Shown here: in pieces, positions 53,980 to 64,000 of the stretch
Layout of the letters: the number at the start of each line of letters is the position of its first letter
Numbering within the stretch: position 1 is the stretch's first letter
Assembly (NCBI RefSeq): GCF_946848805.1
Contig: NZ_CAMPFU010000003.1
Span: forward strand, 256,001 to 320,000
Length of the DNA: 64,000 nucleotides
Reading direction: 5' to 3'
Source of the DNA: Deinococcus sp. Marseille-Q6407
GTDB lineage: Bacteria > Deinococcota > Deinococci > Deinococcales > Deinococcaceae
Translations under genes and position numbers: made by a program
The notes under the pieces: generated by a model
Databases searched by the model: none
Told to the model about the DNA's origin: nothing
Seen by the model: the letters and a program-made list of their open reading frames with translations, nothing else

Positions 53980-56034
53980 TCAGTCGGCCGACTGGGCTGT
54001 CAGCTGGGGCGGGGCCAGCGGCTCAATGCGAATCCGGGTGTTGTGAAAAGTGCTGCCGCCCCCCAGGTCGGTCAGGGTCTGGGCGGTCAGGGTGTTGATG
54101 CTCTTGCCGTCGGGGGCGGCGCTGCCCCACCAGATGCCCTCCACCACCGCCACGCCCGGCTGCACAGCGTCAGTCACCTGTACCCGGCGCTGCACCTCGC
54201 CCTGCTCGCTGACCAGTCGGGCCAGTTGGCCGTCTGCCAGGGCATAGGCAGCTGCGTCATCCGGGTGCACCATCACGTGTGGTTCGGTGCCCTCGGCGCG
54301 GTTCAGCCGGTCCAGCAGGCCATAGGTCGAGTTCAGGAAATGGTGCGCCGGCGGGGTCAGCAGGCGCAGGGGATACTCCGCCGTCAGCCGGGCCTGCGGT
54401 TCTTGCTGCCGTGGCACCGGGCTCAGCTGGATCCGGCCGCTCTCCGTGGGCGCTCCTTCCGCATAAGGCCGCCACCCGGCCGGCAAGTTCAGGCGCACGG
54501 TGCCTTCCGCCTTCAGCCGCTCGGGGGTAATGCCGGCCAGATGTGGGTGCGGCGAGTCCAGCAGCTCGGCCAGCAGGTCGTCCAACGTCCAGTACAGCGA
54601 CGGCTCGCTAACGCCCAGGCGGCGGCCCAGTTGCTGCATGATCCAGGAGTTGGGCCGAGCTTCTCCCAGCGGGGCCAGCTCAGCGCGGTTGTAGCCGATC
54701 CAGTGGTGGCCGTAGCTGGTAAATGCGTCCTCGTGCTCCACGAAGGTGGTGGCCGGCAGCACCCAGTCGGCCAGCGCGGCCGTTTCGGTCATGGCCTGTT
54801 CCAACACCACCACCAGCAGGTCCGGGCGGGTCAGCCCGGCACGCACCCGGTCCGAATCCGGCGCCACCGTGGCGGGGTTGCAGTTGTAAATCACGGTGGC
54901 GGCAAAGCCCTGCGCGGGGTCCAGCGCGTCGCCCAGCGCATTCATGTTGATGGTGCGGGTGCCTTCCCGCAGCAGGTGTGCCCCGCCCAGCCGCGCCGCA
55001 TTCAGCCGGAAAGCGCCGCTGGTGCTGAGGGCCGCGCCGCCGCCGGCATGGCGCCAGTCGCCGGTCAGCGCCGGCAGCAACGACACCGCCCGCAGGCCCG
55101 CCCCGCCGAACTCGTGGCGGGTCATGCCGTAGCCCAGCCGAATATAGGTGGGCCGGGTCATGCCGATCAGGCGGGTCAGCTCCAGCACCTCGGTCTCGCT
55201 CAGGCCAGTCACGGCAGCGGTGCGGGCCGGGTCCCAGCCGCTCGCTTCGGCGCGCAGTTCGTCTGCGCCCTCGGTCATGCCAGCGATAAAAGCTTCGTCG
55301 GTCCAGCCATGCGCGAACAGCCCGTGCATGATGCCCAGGGCCAGCGCCGCGTCGGTGCCGGGCTTCAGTTTGTAGTGAGTATCGGCAAAAGCGGCGGTGC
55401 GGGTGCGGTAGGGGTCCACGCACACGATCCGGGCGCCGCGTTTGCGGGCGGCGGTCAGCTGCGGGGTGAGGTGGGTGTTGGTGCTGAGGCTGTTGATGCC
55501 CCACAGCACGATCAGTTCTGCCTGCGGCACGTCCAGCGGGTCGGGGGCCATCAGGGGGCCATAGCCTATCTCCCAGGCCGCGCTTCCGGCTGCCGAGCAG
55601 ATGGTTTCTTCTATCTCGGCGGCGCCCAGCGCCCGCCACAGGGTCTGTACGTGTTCGCCTTCCAGCAGGCCCATGTTGCCGGCGTAGTGGTAAGGCAAGA
55701 TCGCTTCCGCGCCCCGCTCGGCAATGATGCGGCGCAGCTGCCCGGCAATCTCGTCCAGCGCCTCGTCCCAGCCCACCGCCTCCCACTGCGGCAGCGGGTC
55801 GGTCTTGGGATTGACGCGCCGCAGCGGCGTGAGCGGCCGCCCCGGATGGTTCTGCCGGGCCGGATAATGCACCGTTTTGGCACAGGCAAAGCCCCGGGTA
55901 AAGGGATGCTGCGGGTCACCGCTCACCTTGACCAGTCGCTCGCGGCCCGTGTCGTCGGGCGCAAAGGTGACCTTCAGCCGGCAGGCATCCGGGCAGTCGA
56001 GCGGGCAGGTCAGCAGCGCTTCACGGGGGCTCAT
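53980..56034 (-). CDS. Molybdopterin-dependent oxidoreductase
   Basis: A cytoplasmic enzyme of 684 residues in the DMSO-reductase/formate-dehydrogenase superfamily. TCPLDCPDACRLKV with RGFACAKT supplies the four [4Fe-4S] Cys ligands near the N terminus. ILPYHYAGNMGLLEG, LIVLWGINSLSTNTH, IVCVDPYRTRTA and the C-terminal aspartate-decarboxylase-like domain (VHPDDAAAYALADGQLARLVSEQGEVQRRVQVTDAVQPGVAVVEGIWW) bind the cofactor. I start at ATG 56034: TAGAAT ends 7 nt upstream and overlaps an earlier in-frame ATG (56043). Substrate unknown; no Tat signal. Confidence 0.85.
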   Translation of the reverse strand: MSPREALLTCPLDCPDACRLKVTFAPDDTGRERLVKVSGDPQHPFTRGFACAKTVHYPARQNHPGRPLTPLRRVNPKTDPLPQWEAVGWDEALDEIAGQLRRIIAERGAEAILPYHYAGNMGLLEGEHVQTLWRALGAAEIEETICSAAGSAAWEIGYGPLMAPDPLDVPQAELIVLWGINSLSTNTHLTPQLTAARKRGARIVCVDPYRTRTAAFADTHYKLKPGTDAALALGIMHGLFAHGWTDEAFIAGMTEGADELRAEASGWDPARTAAVTGLSETEVLELTRLIGMTRPTYIRLGYGMTRHEFGGAGLRAVSLLPALTGDWRHAGGGAALSTSGAFRLNAARLGGAHLLREGTRTINMNALGDALDPAQGFAATVIYNCNPATVAPDSDRVRAGLTRPDLLVVVLEQAMTETAALADWVLPATTFVEHEDAFTSYGHHWIGYNRAELAPLGEARPNSWIMQQLGRRLGVSEPSLYWTLDDLLAELLDSPHPHLAGITPERLKAEGTVRLNLPAGWRPYAEGAPTESGRIQLSPVPRQQEPQARLTAEYPLRLLTPPAHHFLNSTYGLLDRLNRAEGTEPHVMVHPDDAAAYALADGQLARLVSEQGEVQRRVQVTDAVQPGVAVVEGIWWGSAAPDGKSINTLTAQTLTDLGGGSTFHNTRIRIEPLAPPQLTAQSAD

Positions 56035-56182
56035 GCGGGCCATTCTAGCTGCCAGAACTCCGGCGGCCGGCAGGTTTTTCCAGCGGCTGCCCATTCTCCT
56101 ACATCCGCCTCACATGTTAGACTCAGCCTCTCAAAGAGAAACCTTTTCTAGCTGGCATTTGGCAACATTTGACTGGCCTGGG

Positions 56183-56188
56183 TTGACA
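56183..56188 (+). promoter_or_regulatory. Possible -35 box of the lipase gene
   Basis: TTGACA matches the consensus exactly; the -10 17 bp later (ATTCAA, 56206-56211) is poor. The gene would have a short leader of about 10 nt. The remaining gap from 56044 holds nothing else that I can identify. Confidence 0.35.
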
Positions 56189-56228
56189 TACCAGCACTTT
56201 CTCCCATTCAAGCGAGGTCAAGGCACCC

Positions 56229-57641
56229 ATGAAACAGACCACCATCTTGATCGGCCTGACAGCGGCCCTACTGAGCGCCTGCGGGCAGACCCCAGCGCCC
56301 TCCACACCTCAGACACAGGGCCTCAGCGACTACGCGCAGCACCGGGCCGCGCTGCCGGGCGCGGCGGCCAGCACCGGCCCAAATGCACCCCGGCTGAATG
56401 TGCAGCGGGCCGACGGGCAGCGCACCGACCTGGACCACTCGCTGCCGGCCGGCGCACTGCAGGGCCAGAGCTTGGAGCAGCTGGATAAGAGTGTGCCGAT
56501 CATTCTGGTGCACGGCCTGGGCGGCTGGGGTGACGGCGAACTGCTGGGCTTCAACTACTGGGGCGGCCCCGGCGGCACGGTGGCCGACCTGCGCTCGCAG
56601 GGCTATACCGTCTATGCGGCCAGCCTGGGCCCGGTCATCTCCAACTGGGACCGGGCCAGCGAACTGTTCGCGCAGATCAGGGGCGGCTGCGTGGATTACG
56701 GCGCGGCGCACTCGGCTGCGGCCGGGCACCGCCGCACCGACCCGGTCAAGTGCTACCCCGGCTTTTATCCGCAGTGGGACGCCGCGCATCCGGTCAACCT
56801 GATCGGGCACTCGATGGGCGGGCCTACCTCGCTGGCACTGGTCAGTCTGCTGGACCGGGGCAGCCCCGCCGACGCGGCCGGAAGCAACCTGTTCGCCGGG
56901 GGCCGCGCCGGCTGGGTCAAAAGTGTCATGACCATCAGCGGGGCCAACAGCGGCAGCCCGGCTACCGATCAGCTGGTGTCGGCGCTGCCTCTGCTCAAGG
57001 ACCTGATTCTGTCGGCGGCGGCCCTGGGCGGCGGGACGACCACCGGTAACTCCCTGTACGACATGGACATGGGGCAGTGGGGCCTGCGCCGGCAAGCGGG
57101 CGAGAGCCTAAATGCTTATCTAACCCGCGCTTTCCAGCCGAATTCACCCCTATGGAAGTCCGAAGACCAAGCCGCCTTCGACCTGAGCGTCGAGGGCGCC
57201 TACCAGCAGAACGCCCGGCTGCCGCGCAGCGAACACACCCGCTACTTTTCCTGGGCGTCCAGCGACACCTACCCGGGCCTGCTGACCGGCTGGCACTACC
57301 CGCGGCCCACCATGGCAGCGCCGCTGCACATCACGGCCTTTCCTTATGCCTGGCCGCTGCCGCCCGGACTGGGCAACCTGCGCGGCACCAGCGCCAAGGG
57401 CACCGTGACTTACGGCCCGGAGTGGTGGGAAAACGACGGCCTGGTGCCGGTCTACGCCCAGCACGCTCCGCTGGGCCAGAGCAGCGTGGCCTATACCGGC
57501 CAAACCACCCAGCCCGGCCAGTGGTACCGCCTGGGCAAAATGGAAGGCTACGACCATCTGGACGCCGCCGGCCTGCTGACCCTGCGCGACTTCCGGCAGT
57601 TCTACCGCGATCAGGCAGCGTTCCTGAGCAGCCTCAAGTGA
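56229..57641 (+). CDS. Lipoprotein lipase (alpha/beta hydrolase)
   Basis: A secreted, probably lipid-anchored lipase of 470 residues. The signal peptide MKQTTILIGLTAALLSACGQ ends in the lipobox LSAC, so the mature protein starts with an acylated Cys. PIILVHGLGGWGDGELLGFNYWGG is the oxyanion-hole region of staphylococcal-type lipases, NLIGHSMGGPTSLALVSLL is the nucleophile elbow, and ENDGLVPVYAQHAPLG and GYDHLDAAG supply the acid and His. It would act on extracellular triglycerides or esters. Confidence 0.88.
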   Translation: MKQTTILIGLTAALLSACGQTPAPSTPQTQGLSDYAQHRAALPGAAASTGPNAPRLNVQRADGQRTDLDHSLPAGALQGQSLEQLDKSVPIILVHGLGGWGDGELLGFNYWGGPGGTVADLRSQGYTVYAASLGPVISNWDRASELFAQIRGGCVDYGAAHSAAAGHRRTDPVKCYPGFYPQWDAAHPVNLIGHSMGGPTSLALVSLLDRGSPADAAGSNLFAGGRAGWVKSVMTISGANSGSPATDQLVSALPLLKDLILSAAALGGGTTTGNSLYDMDMGQWGLRRQAGESLNAYLTRAFQPNSPLWKSEDQAAFDLSVEGAYQQNARLPRSEHTRYFSWASSDTYPGLLTGWHYPRPTMAAPLHITAFPYAWPLPPGLGNLRGTSAKGTVTYGPEWWENDGLVPVYAQHAPLGQSSVAYTGQTTQPGQWYRLGKMEGYDHLDAAGLLTLRDFRQFYRDQAAFLSSLK

Positions 57642-57686
57642 CCCCGGCTGGGCGCCAGGGCTGCGCCCGGCCTTTACACTGCGGGC

Positions 57687-58175
57687 ATGGCCTACTGGCT
57701 GATCAAATCCGAACCCGACGTCTTCAGCTTCGCGGACCTGCAGGCGGCCAGGCGCGAACCCTGGAACGGCATCCGCAACTATCAGGCCCGCAACTTTCTG
57801 CGCCAGATGCGGCGGGGTGACCTGTGCCTCTTCTACCACTCCAACGCCCGGCCGCCCGGCGTGGTGGGCGTGGCGCGGGTGGTGGGGGAAGCCGCTCCGG
57901 ACGACCTGCAATTCGACCCTGCCAGCGAGTATTACGACCCCAAAAGCAGCGCCGAGGCCCCACGCTGGAGCATGGTGGACATTGAGCCCGCCGCCGAACT
58001 GCCGCAGCCGGTGACGCTGGACCGGCTCAGGGAGATGACCGCCTGGAAAGATTCGCCGCTGGTTCGCCCTGGCAACCGCCTCAGCGTACTACCGGTCTCG
58101 GAAACGGAGTTTCAGGCAGCACTGGCTGCGGGAGGGCCGGCCGCACTGCCTGACCAGAAACCCGCCATGCGGTAA
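57687..58175 (+). CDS. EVE-domain protein
   Basis: A 162-residue protein of the PUA-like EVE family, which binds modified bases in RNA or DNA. MAYWLIKSEPDVFSFADLQ, WNGIRNYQARNFLRQMRRGDLCLFYHSN, GVVGVARVVGEAAPD, YYDPKSSAEAPRWSMVDIEPAAEL and ALPVSETEF-like end match the usual thymocyte-nuclear-protein-type proteins, with the conserved Ser-Glu and aromatic cage. TACACT ends 6 nt before the ATG. Function in Deinococcus unknown. Confidence 0.9.
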   Translation: MAYWLIKSEPDVFSFADLQAARREPWNGIRNYQARNFLRQMRRGDLCLFYHSNARPPGVVGVARVVGEAAPDDLQFDPASEYYDPKSSAEAPRWSMVDIEPAAELPQPVTLDRLREMTAWKDSPLVRPGNRLSVLPVSETEFQAALAAGGPAALPDQKPAMR

Positions 58176-58234
58176 GCCCTCTATAGAGGTTTCCTTCACA
58201 GAGTTGCCATCTTTACCAAGTCATAATGTTGGGC

Positions 58235-58342
58235 ATGGCTTTCCTCCTGATCGGCATTTTGACGGTGCTGTTTTTGCTGGTGGCTTCGCTGCGGCCTCAG
58301 GTCGGTGAAGAGCCAGCCCACAGCGGCCCCCGGCAGGACTGA
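58235..58342 (+). CDS. 35-residue single-span membrane protein
   Basis: MAFLLIGILTVLFLLVAS forms one hydrophobic helix, followed by a short polar tail (LRPQVGEEPAHSGPRQD). TAATGT ends 5 nt before the ATG, in the leaderless layout seen elsewhere, and an intrinsic terminator (58377-58416) lies 35 nt after the stop. A complete small transcription unit is thus visible. Function unknown. Confidence 0.5.
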   Translation: MAFLLIGILTVLFLLVASLRPQVGEEPAHSGPRQD

Positions 58343-58376
58343 AGCCGCTCCAGCTTTTTCTGTCTGGCCCGCCCTG

Positions 58377-58416
58377 GCCCGCGCCCGTCTGCCCCGGCGC
58401 GGGCGGTTTCTTTTTT
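58377..58416 (+). terminator. Terminator after the 35-residue gene
   Basis: GCCCGCGC and GCGCGGGC form a perfect 8 bp stem followed by GGTTTCTTTTTT. Confidence 0.82.
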
Positions 58417-58459
58417 GCAGTGCTGACCTTCTGGCCCCGGCCCTCCAAAGCCGCCCGGC

Positions 58460-59332
58460 TTATTTGCCGAAGCGGCGGTTGCGTCCCTGAAAGTCGCGCA
58501 GTGCCCGCAGGAAATCCACCCGCCGGAAGCCCGGCCAGTACACATCGCAGAAATAGAACTCCGAATACACGCTCTGCCACAGCATGAAGCCCGAGAGCCG
58601 GATCTCGCCGCTGGTACGGATGATGAAATCGGGGTCGGGGATGCCGGCGGTGTAGAGGTGCCGGCTGATATCGGCCGAGTGCAGCTGATCGGCCACCTCA
58701 GTCAGGGTTTTGCCGGCGGCAGCCTGCTCATAGAGGTGGCACTTGACGGCATTCACGATTTCCTCGCGGCCGCCGTAGCCCACCGCGATATTCAGCCGCA
58801 TGCCGGTGTAGCCGGCAGTGCTTTCTTCCAAGTTCTCCAGCGCGCGGCGCACCTCGGGCGGGAAATCGTCGTGCTGGCCGATCACCTGGACCTGCACCCG
58901 GTTGCTGTGGATGCGGGGGTCCACCGCCAGCTGGGTGGCCTCGCGGCGCAGCAGGTTCAGGATGTGCGAGAGTTCGGCAGGGTCACGGCCGGCATTGTCG
59001 GTGCTCAGCACCCAGATGGTCACAGCAGGAATGCCCAGTTCCAAGCACCATTCCAGCACTTCGTGGGCCTTTTCGGCGCCGATGGAATGGCCCATTTCGC
59101 GCTGCAATCCAGCAGCCTTGGCAAAGCGGCGGTTGCCGTCCAGAATCAGGCCCAGGTGCTGCGGCACGGCGCCGCCGGAACGCACCTGAGCGGCCAGCTG
59201 CGCCTCATAGCCGCTCAGCACGGCGCCGCGCAGCGAGTTCTTGACATTCTGCCCGGCGCTGAGCCAGCGGGTCACCAGCTGCGTTTTAGACGTCTGAGCA
59301 GCAGCAGGGGCGGCGGGGTCTTTCGGGGTCAC
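58460..59332 (-). CDS. uppS: Cis-isoprenyl diphosphate synthase (undecaprenyl-diphosphate synthase type)
   Basis: Makes the polyprenyl carrier for cell-wall polymers from isopentenyl diphosphate and a short allylic primer; 290 residues. LGLILDGNRRFAKAAG (metal Asp, here DGNRRFA), MGHSIGAEKAHEVLEWCLELGIPAVTIWVLSTDN, MRLNIAVGYGGREEIVNAV and PDFIIRTSGEIRLSGFMLWQSVYSEFYF are the family blocks. An N-terminal extension of about 45 residues precedes them. GTG start with TAAACT 7 nt upstream. Divergent from pnp. Confidence 0.93.
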   Translation of the reverse strand: MTPKDPAAPAAAQTSKTQLVTRWLSAGQNVKNSLRGAVLSGYEAQLAAQVRSGGAVPQHLGLILDGNRRFAKAAGLQREMGHSIGAEKAHEVLEWCLELGIPAVTIWVLSTDNAGRDPAELSHILNLLRREATQLAVDPRIHSNRVQVQVIGQHDDFPPEVRRALENLEESTAGYTGMRLNIAVGYGGREEIVNAVKCHLYEQAAAGKTLTEVADQLHSADISRHLYTAGIPDPDFIIRTSGEIRLSGFMLWQSVYSEFYFCDVYWPGFRRVDFLRALRDFQGRNRRFGK

Positions 59333-59373
59333 GTCCCTCAGTTTAGCAGTGGGCCGCGGGCTACACTGCGGGA

Positions 59374-61749
<2,376 letters not shown>

Positions 61750-61800
61750 GCTCGGTCTTCTCCGGCAGCTCTGTTCCGGTCAGGCCGGCTCAGACTGCCC

Positions 61801-61837
61801 GCCCCCCCGCCAGCCACGCGCTGCGGGGGCTTTTTTT
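61801..61837 (+). terminator. Terminator of pnp
   Basis: GCCCCCCCGC and GCGGGGGC form the stem, followed by seven T. Confidence 0.88.
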
Positions 61838-61857
61838 GCTCCGCACAATCCTGCGCT

Positions 61858-62100
61858 TCAATCCGACATGAACACCGAGATGAGCGACGCGGCCACAGCA
61901 CCCACCAGCCCCACACTCACCGGCAGATCGTGCCCGGCCAGCGCCGACTGGGCCACCAGAAAAAGACCGGCCAGCGAGAGGATCAGCATGGCTGCCAGCC
62001 AGCTGCCGGTGACGCCCGGCCCGGACACCTGCCGGCCCCAGCCAAAGCCGGCCAGCAGCAACAGCCCGGCGCCCAGCCAGCCCCACGTCAGCGCGTCCAT
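61858..62100 (-). CDS. 80-residue three-helix membrane protein
   Basis: A short integral membrane protein beginning MDALTWGWLGAGLLLLAG, with a second helix SWLAAMLILSLAGLFLVA and a third VSVGLVGAVAASLISVF. I start at ATG 62100: TATGCT overlaps an in-frame ATG (62112) and ends 7 nt before 62100. It is convergent with pnp and divergent from the gene at 62136. Function unknown. Confidence 0.6.
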   Translation of the reverse strand: MDALTWGWLGAGLLLLAGFGWGRQVSGPGVTGSWLAAMLILSLAGLFLVAQSALAGHDLPVSVGLVGAVAASLISVFMSD

Positions 62101-62135
62101 AGCTTTCAGCATAACGGCCGCCGTACACTGGAGCG

Positions 62136-62456
62136 ATGAAGCCGTCCCTGAGTGCCGCCGCCGATGCCTTATCAGCTGCGGAACAGGCTTATACCGCTGG
62201 GCATCCGGGCCGGGCGCGGCCACAGTTGGAAGCGGCGCTGGACCAGCTGGTGCGCCTGCGGCCCAGTGCCCAGCGTGACGCTCTGCTGGCACGGGCGCAT
62301 CTGGGATTACATGTGCTGACCCGGCTGAGCGGCCAAGCAGGCCGCAGCGAGCAGCATCTGCGCTGGGGCGTCAGCTACGCCCGGACCGCCGGGGACGGCG
62401 CCGTGCGCACCCAGGCCCAGCAGCTCTGGAACAACTGGCGCCGCGAACAACTTTAA
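62136..62456 (+). CDS. Small helical protein of unknown function
   Basis: A 106-residue soluble, Ala/Gln/Leu-rich, all-helical protein (LSAAEQAYTAGHPGRARPQLEAALDQLVRL, ALLARAHLGLHVLTRLSGQAGRSEQHLRWGVSYA). The helix-turn-helix rhythm resembles a pair of tetratricopeptide-like hairpins, but no clear TPR consensus is present. TACACT ends 6 nt before the ATG. The name and role are unknown. Confidence 0.6.
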   Translation: MKPSLSAAADALSAAEQAYTAGHPGRARPQLEAALDQLVRLRPSAQRDALLARAHLGLHVLTRLSGQAGRSEQHLRWGVSYARTAGDGAVRTQAQQLWNNWRREQL

Positions 62457-62477
62457 GCTGCGGGGACGCGGCAAATT

Positions 62478-62515
62478 CAAAAGAAAAGAGCGGCTCCCAT
62501 CACCTGCTGCCGCTC
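62478..62515 (-). terminator. Terminator of the gene at 62549
   Basis: On the minus strand GAGCGGC and GCCGCTC pair, then CTTTTCTTTTG follows. It may also act weakly for the plus-strand gene ending at 62456. Confidence 0.7.
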
Positions 62516-62548
62516 TCTCCCCTGTTTATCTCGCCGTCAGACTCAGAA

Positions 62549-63028
62549 TTAGAAGCCGGAGTTGCTGGGCTGCAGCGACACCACGGCCTGGTTGTTTTCG
62601 CGGTCGTAGTGGCACTGCGAGTACACCTGCAGCAGCGGCTCGTTGGTCAGCTGAGAACGCAGTAGCACCGGCGCCGACATGGCCCAGCTCTGACCAGGCT
62701 GGTTGGAGACCCGGATGCTGTCGACCAGTTCACGCGAGTTCAGCAGCATTTCGGTGCGGACATTGTCATCCTCGCCCAGCATGTGCTGCTTGACCAGCGC
62801 GTCATGGATCTGGCCCATTTCTTCGGCCTGCTCGATTCCGTCCTGGCACTGTTCAAGGAACTTGTACTTGCTGATGCCGTTGGCACTGCGGTCGGAATAC
62901 AGCGGGTTATTGGGAATAGCCAGGCCCATGGTCAGATAAGCCAGAGCCGCCAGCGACAGGGCCAGCACCACCCAGAGCGCTGTGCGCCCTGAACCGCCCC
63001 GGCTGGTAGTGGTCGTGTTCTCGTTCAT
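62549..63028 (-). CDS. Membrane-anchored protein of unknown function
   Basis: A 159-residue protein with a Thr/Ser-rich cytoplasmic N terminus (MNENTTTTSRGGSGR), one transmembrane helix (LWVVLALSLAALAYLTMGLAI) and an extracytoplasmic domain of about 115 residues. That domain has two Cys (FLEQCQDGIEQAEEMG and YSQCHYDREN), which could form a disulfide. TATTGT ends 7 nt before the chosen ATG. I do not recognise a family. Confidence 0.6.
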   Translation of the reverse strand: MNENTTTTSRGGSGRTALWVVLALSLAALAYLTMGLAIPNNPLYSDRSANGISKYKFLEQCQDGIEQAEEMGQIHDALVKQHMLGEDDNVRTEMLLNSRELVDSIRVSNQPGQSWAMSAPVLLRSQLTNEPLLQVYSQCHYDRENNQAVVSLQPSNSGF

Positions 63029-63070
63029 ATCTCCCACAATAGCGCGTTTCCGGCTTAAAAGCCGCCCCAG

Positions 63071-63580
63071 TCACTCTGTCCGGCACTCTGGCCAGTTGCT
63101 CTGAAGCGCGGCCGTGACGCCGGCCGTCCCGGCCCGGGCCAGTGCTTGCCGGACTGTTTCTCCGCTGACCGGATGCGCCAGATCCGGGGCCAGGTCAGCC
63201 AGCGGAGCCAGCACGAAAGCACGCTCCCAGGCCCGCGGGTGCGGCACGCTGAGGCGTTCCGAGGCCAGCACCTCTCCCCCGTACAGCAGCAGGTCCAGGT
63301 CCAGCGTGCGGGCCTCCCAGCGCACTGTGCGGGTGCGGCCGGCCTGAGCTTCCAGCGCCTGCAAGGCGTCCAGCAGGGCCAGCGGGGCCAGGCGGGTCTC
63401 TAACGCGGCAACCGCATTCAGATAGTCCGGCTGCCCGGGCGGTCCCCCCACCGGTGCCGTGCGGTACAGCCGGCTGACTGCCTGAAGTTCGCCCAGCCCT
63501 GCCAGCCCGCCGAGCGCAGCGTGCAGGGTGGCCAGGGGGTCACCCAGATTGGCGCCCAGGGCGATATAGGCCAGAGTCAT
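63071..63580 (-). CDS. folK: 6-hydroxymethyl-7,8-dihydropterin pyrophosphokinase
   Basis: Transfers pyrophosphate from ATP to hydroxymethyldihydropterin in folate synthesis; 169 residues. AYIALGANLGDPLATLHAAL, VSRLYRTAPVGGPPGQPDYLNAVAALET, EAQAGRTRTVRWEARTLDLDLLLYGG (the D-L-D-L-L metal site) and LSVPHPRAWERAFVLAPLADLAPDL are diagnostic. The ATG overlaps the folB stop (ATGA). Last gene of the folate run. Confidence 0.95.
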   Translation of the reverse strand: MTLAYIALGANLGDPLATLHAALGGLAGLGELQAVSRLYRTAPVGGPPGQPDYLNAVAALETRLAPLALLDALQALEAQAGRTRTVRWEARTLDLDLLLYGGEVLASERLSVPHPRAWERAFVLAPLADLAPDLAHPVSGETVRQALARAGTAGVTAALQSNWPECRTE

Positions 63581-63978
63581 GCGCCCGGCTCCGTTCGGTC
63601 CAGGGTCAGTTCGGCATAGATGTCGCGGAAGATGCCTGCCACCGGCGCACCCGGCTTGTGTACCCGCACAGTGACCTGTTCCAGGCGGGGATGCGCGGTC
63701 AGCAACTCGCGGGCAATGCGGGCCGTCAGGGTTTCGATCAGGTCGAAGCGTTCTCCGGTGACCAGCTGCCGGATCAGGTCGTAGGCTTCGGCGTAGTTCA
63801 CGGCACCGCTCAGGTCGTCATTCAGGTCAGCAAACGGGTAGACGAGTTCGGCATCCACCACGAAGCGGGCCCCCAGCTGGGTCTCTGCCTCGAAGACCCC
63901 GTGTCGGGCAAAAAATTCCAGCCCCGACAGCACCACCCGGCCGGTTGCGGATTGGCCGGTCGCAGATTGGCCGGTCAT
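63577..63978 (-). CDS. folB: Dihydroneopterin aldolase
   Basis: Cleaves dihydroneopterin to hydroxymethyldihydropterin; 133 residues. VVLSGLEFFARHGVFEAETQLGARFVVDAELVYPF (substrate loop with His-Gly), DDLSGAVNYAEAYDLIRQLVTGERFDLIETLTARIARELL (catalytic Glu) and VTVRVHKPGAPVAGIFRDI (late Lys) fit. The N terminus has a tandem SATGQ-type repeat (TGQSATGQSATG) encoded by a short direct repeat. Upstream of folK and coupled to it. Confidence 0.93.
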   Translation of the reverse strand: MTGQSATGQSATGRVVLSGLEFFARHGVFEAETQLGARFVVDAELVYPFADLNDDLSGAVNYAEAYDLIRQLVTGERFDLIETLTARIARELLTAHPRLEQVTVRVHKPGAPVAGIFRDIYAELTLDRTEPGA

Positions 63979-64000
63979 TGGCCAGCTCCGGCCGTCAGTG
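63975..64000 (-). CDS. 3' end of an upstream gene, probably folP (partial)
   Basis: In the frame overlapping the folB ATG (ATGA) the sequence reads LTAGAGQ-stop on the minus strand. A dihydropteroate synthase gene would be the usual partner here, but only eight codons are inside the window, so identity is an inference from gene order. Confidence 0.25.

Overview
The window looks like chromosomal DNA of a Deinococcus species. The evidence is high GC, strong third-position G/C bias, a proline dehydrogenase plus P5C dehydrogenase pair of Deinococcus type, and many genes whose start codon lies 6-7 nt after a TANNNT -10 hexamer, the leaderless-transcript layout known from Deinococcus. I used that layout to choose many starts. 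No replication-initiator gene, rRNA, CRISPR array or prophage is visible.

Layout. 1-4.4 kb: small membrane proteins (MgtC-like, DoxX-like) and proline catabolism (proline dehydrogenase, P5C dehydrogenase). 4.4-8.0 kb: a lower-GC orphan gene and two secreted-protein genes broken by amber codons. 8.04-12.43 kb: a 4.4 kb composite, nested insertion-sequence block. Two inverted 1151 bp IS copies enclose a fragment of an IS4-type element. One copy is split by an IS982-like element that is itself split by an intact IS1-family element. The block is bounded by TTAAG direct repeats and abuts the ybeY promoter. 12.4-21.9 kb: ybeY-dgkA, a WD-like protein, an intergenic region with three perfect DnaA boxes, an iPGM-like metalloenzyme, a flavodoxin-fold reductase, nadE, a Na+/H+ antiporter, a secreted GHL10-type hydrolase, a flavin reductase and a phosphoesterase. 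21.9-30 kb: a frameshifted aminoglycoside-phosphotransferase-like gene, membrane proteins, an M20 peptidase, a dsRBD-YraN gene pair, tRNA-Asn and a leucine-dehydrogenase-like gene lacking two expected lysines.

30-46 kb: a large coiled-coil protein, glpX, nrdR, acyltransferases, short-chain dehydrogenases, a FecCD/ATPase import pair, xseB, an alanine symporter and purE-purK. 46-64 kb: two tRNA-Gln genes, folC, a DtxR-type regulator, phosphoesterase, apaG, an M42 peptidase, a class A beta-lactamase fold protein, a frameshifted GNAT-Nudix gene, a molybdopterin oxidoreductase, a lipoprotein lipase, an EVE protein, uppS, pnp and folB-folK at the right edge.

Functional links: folB, folK and folC belong to folate synthesis. 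purE and purK form one purine step. ybeY, pnp and perhaps the dsRBD protein touch RNA metabolism. uppS and dgkA touch lipid-carrier and lipid metabolism. Four genes (at 5.1, 6.1, 21.9 and 52.9 kb) are disrupted by single small lesions, which could be true pseudogenes or sequence errors. All family assignments come from reading motifs and from memory; no database search was run.
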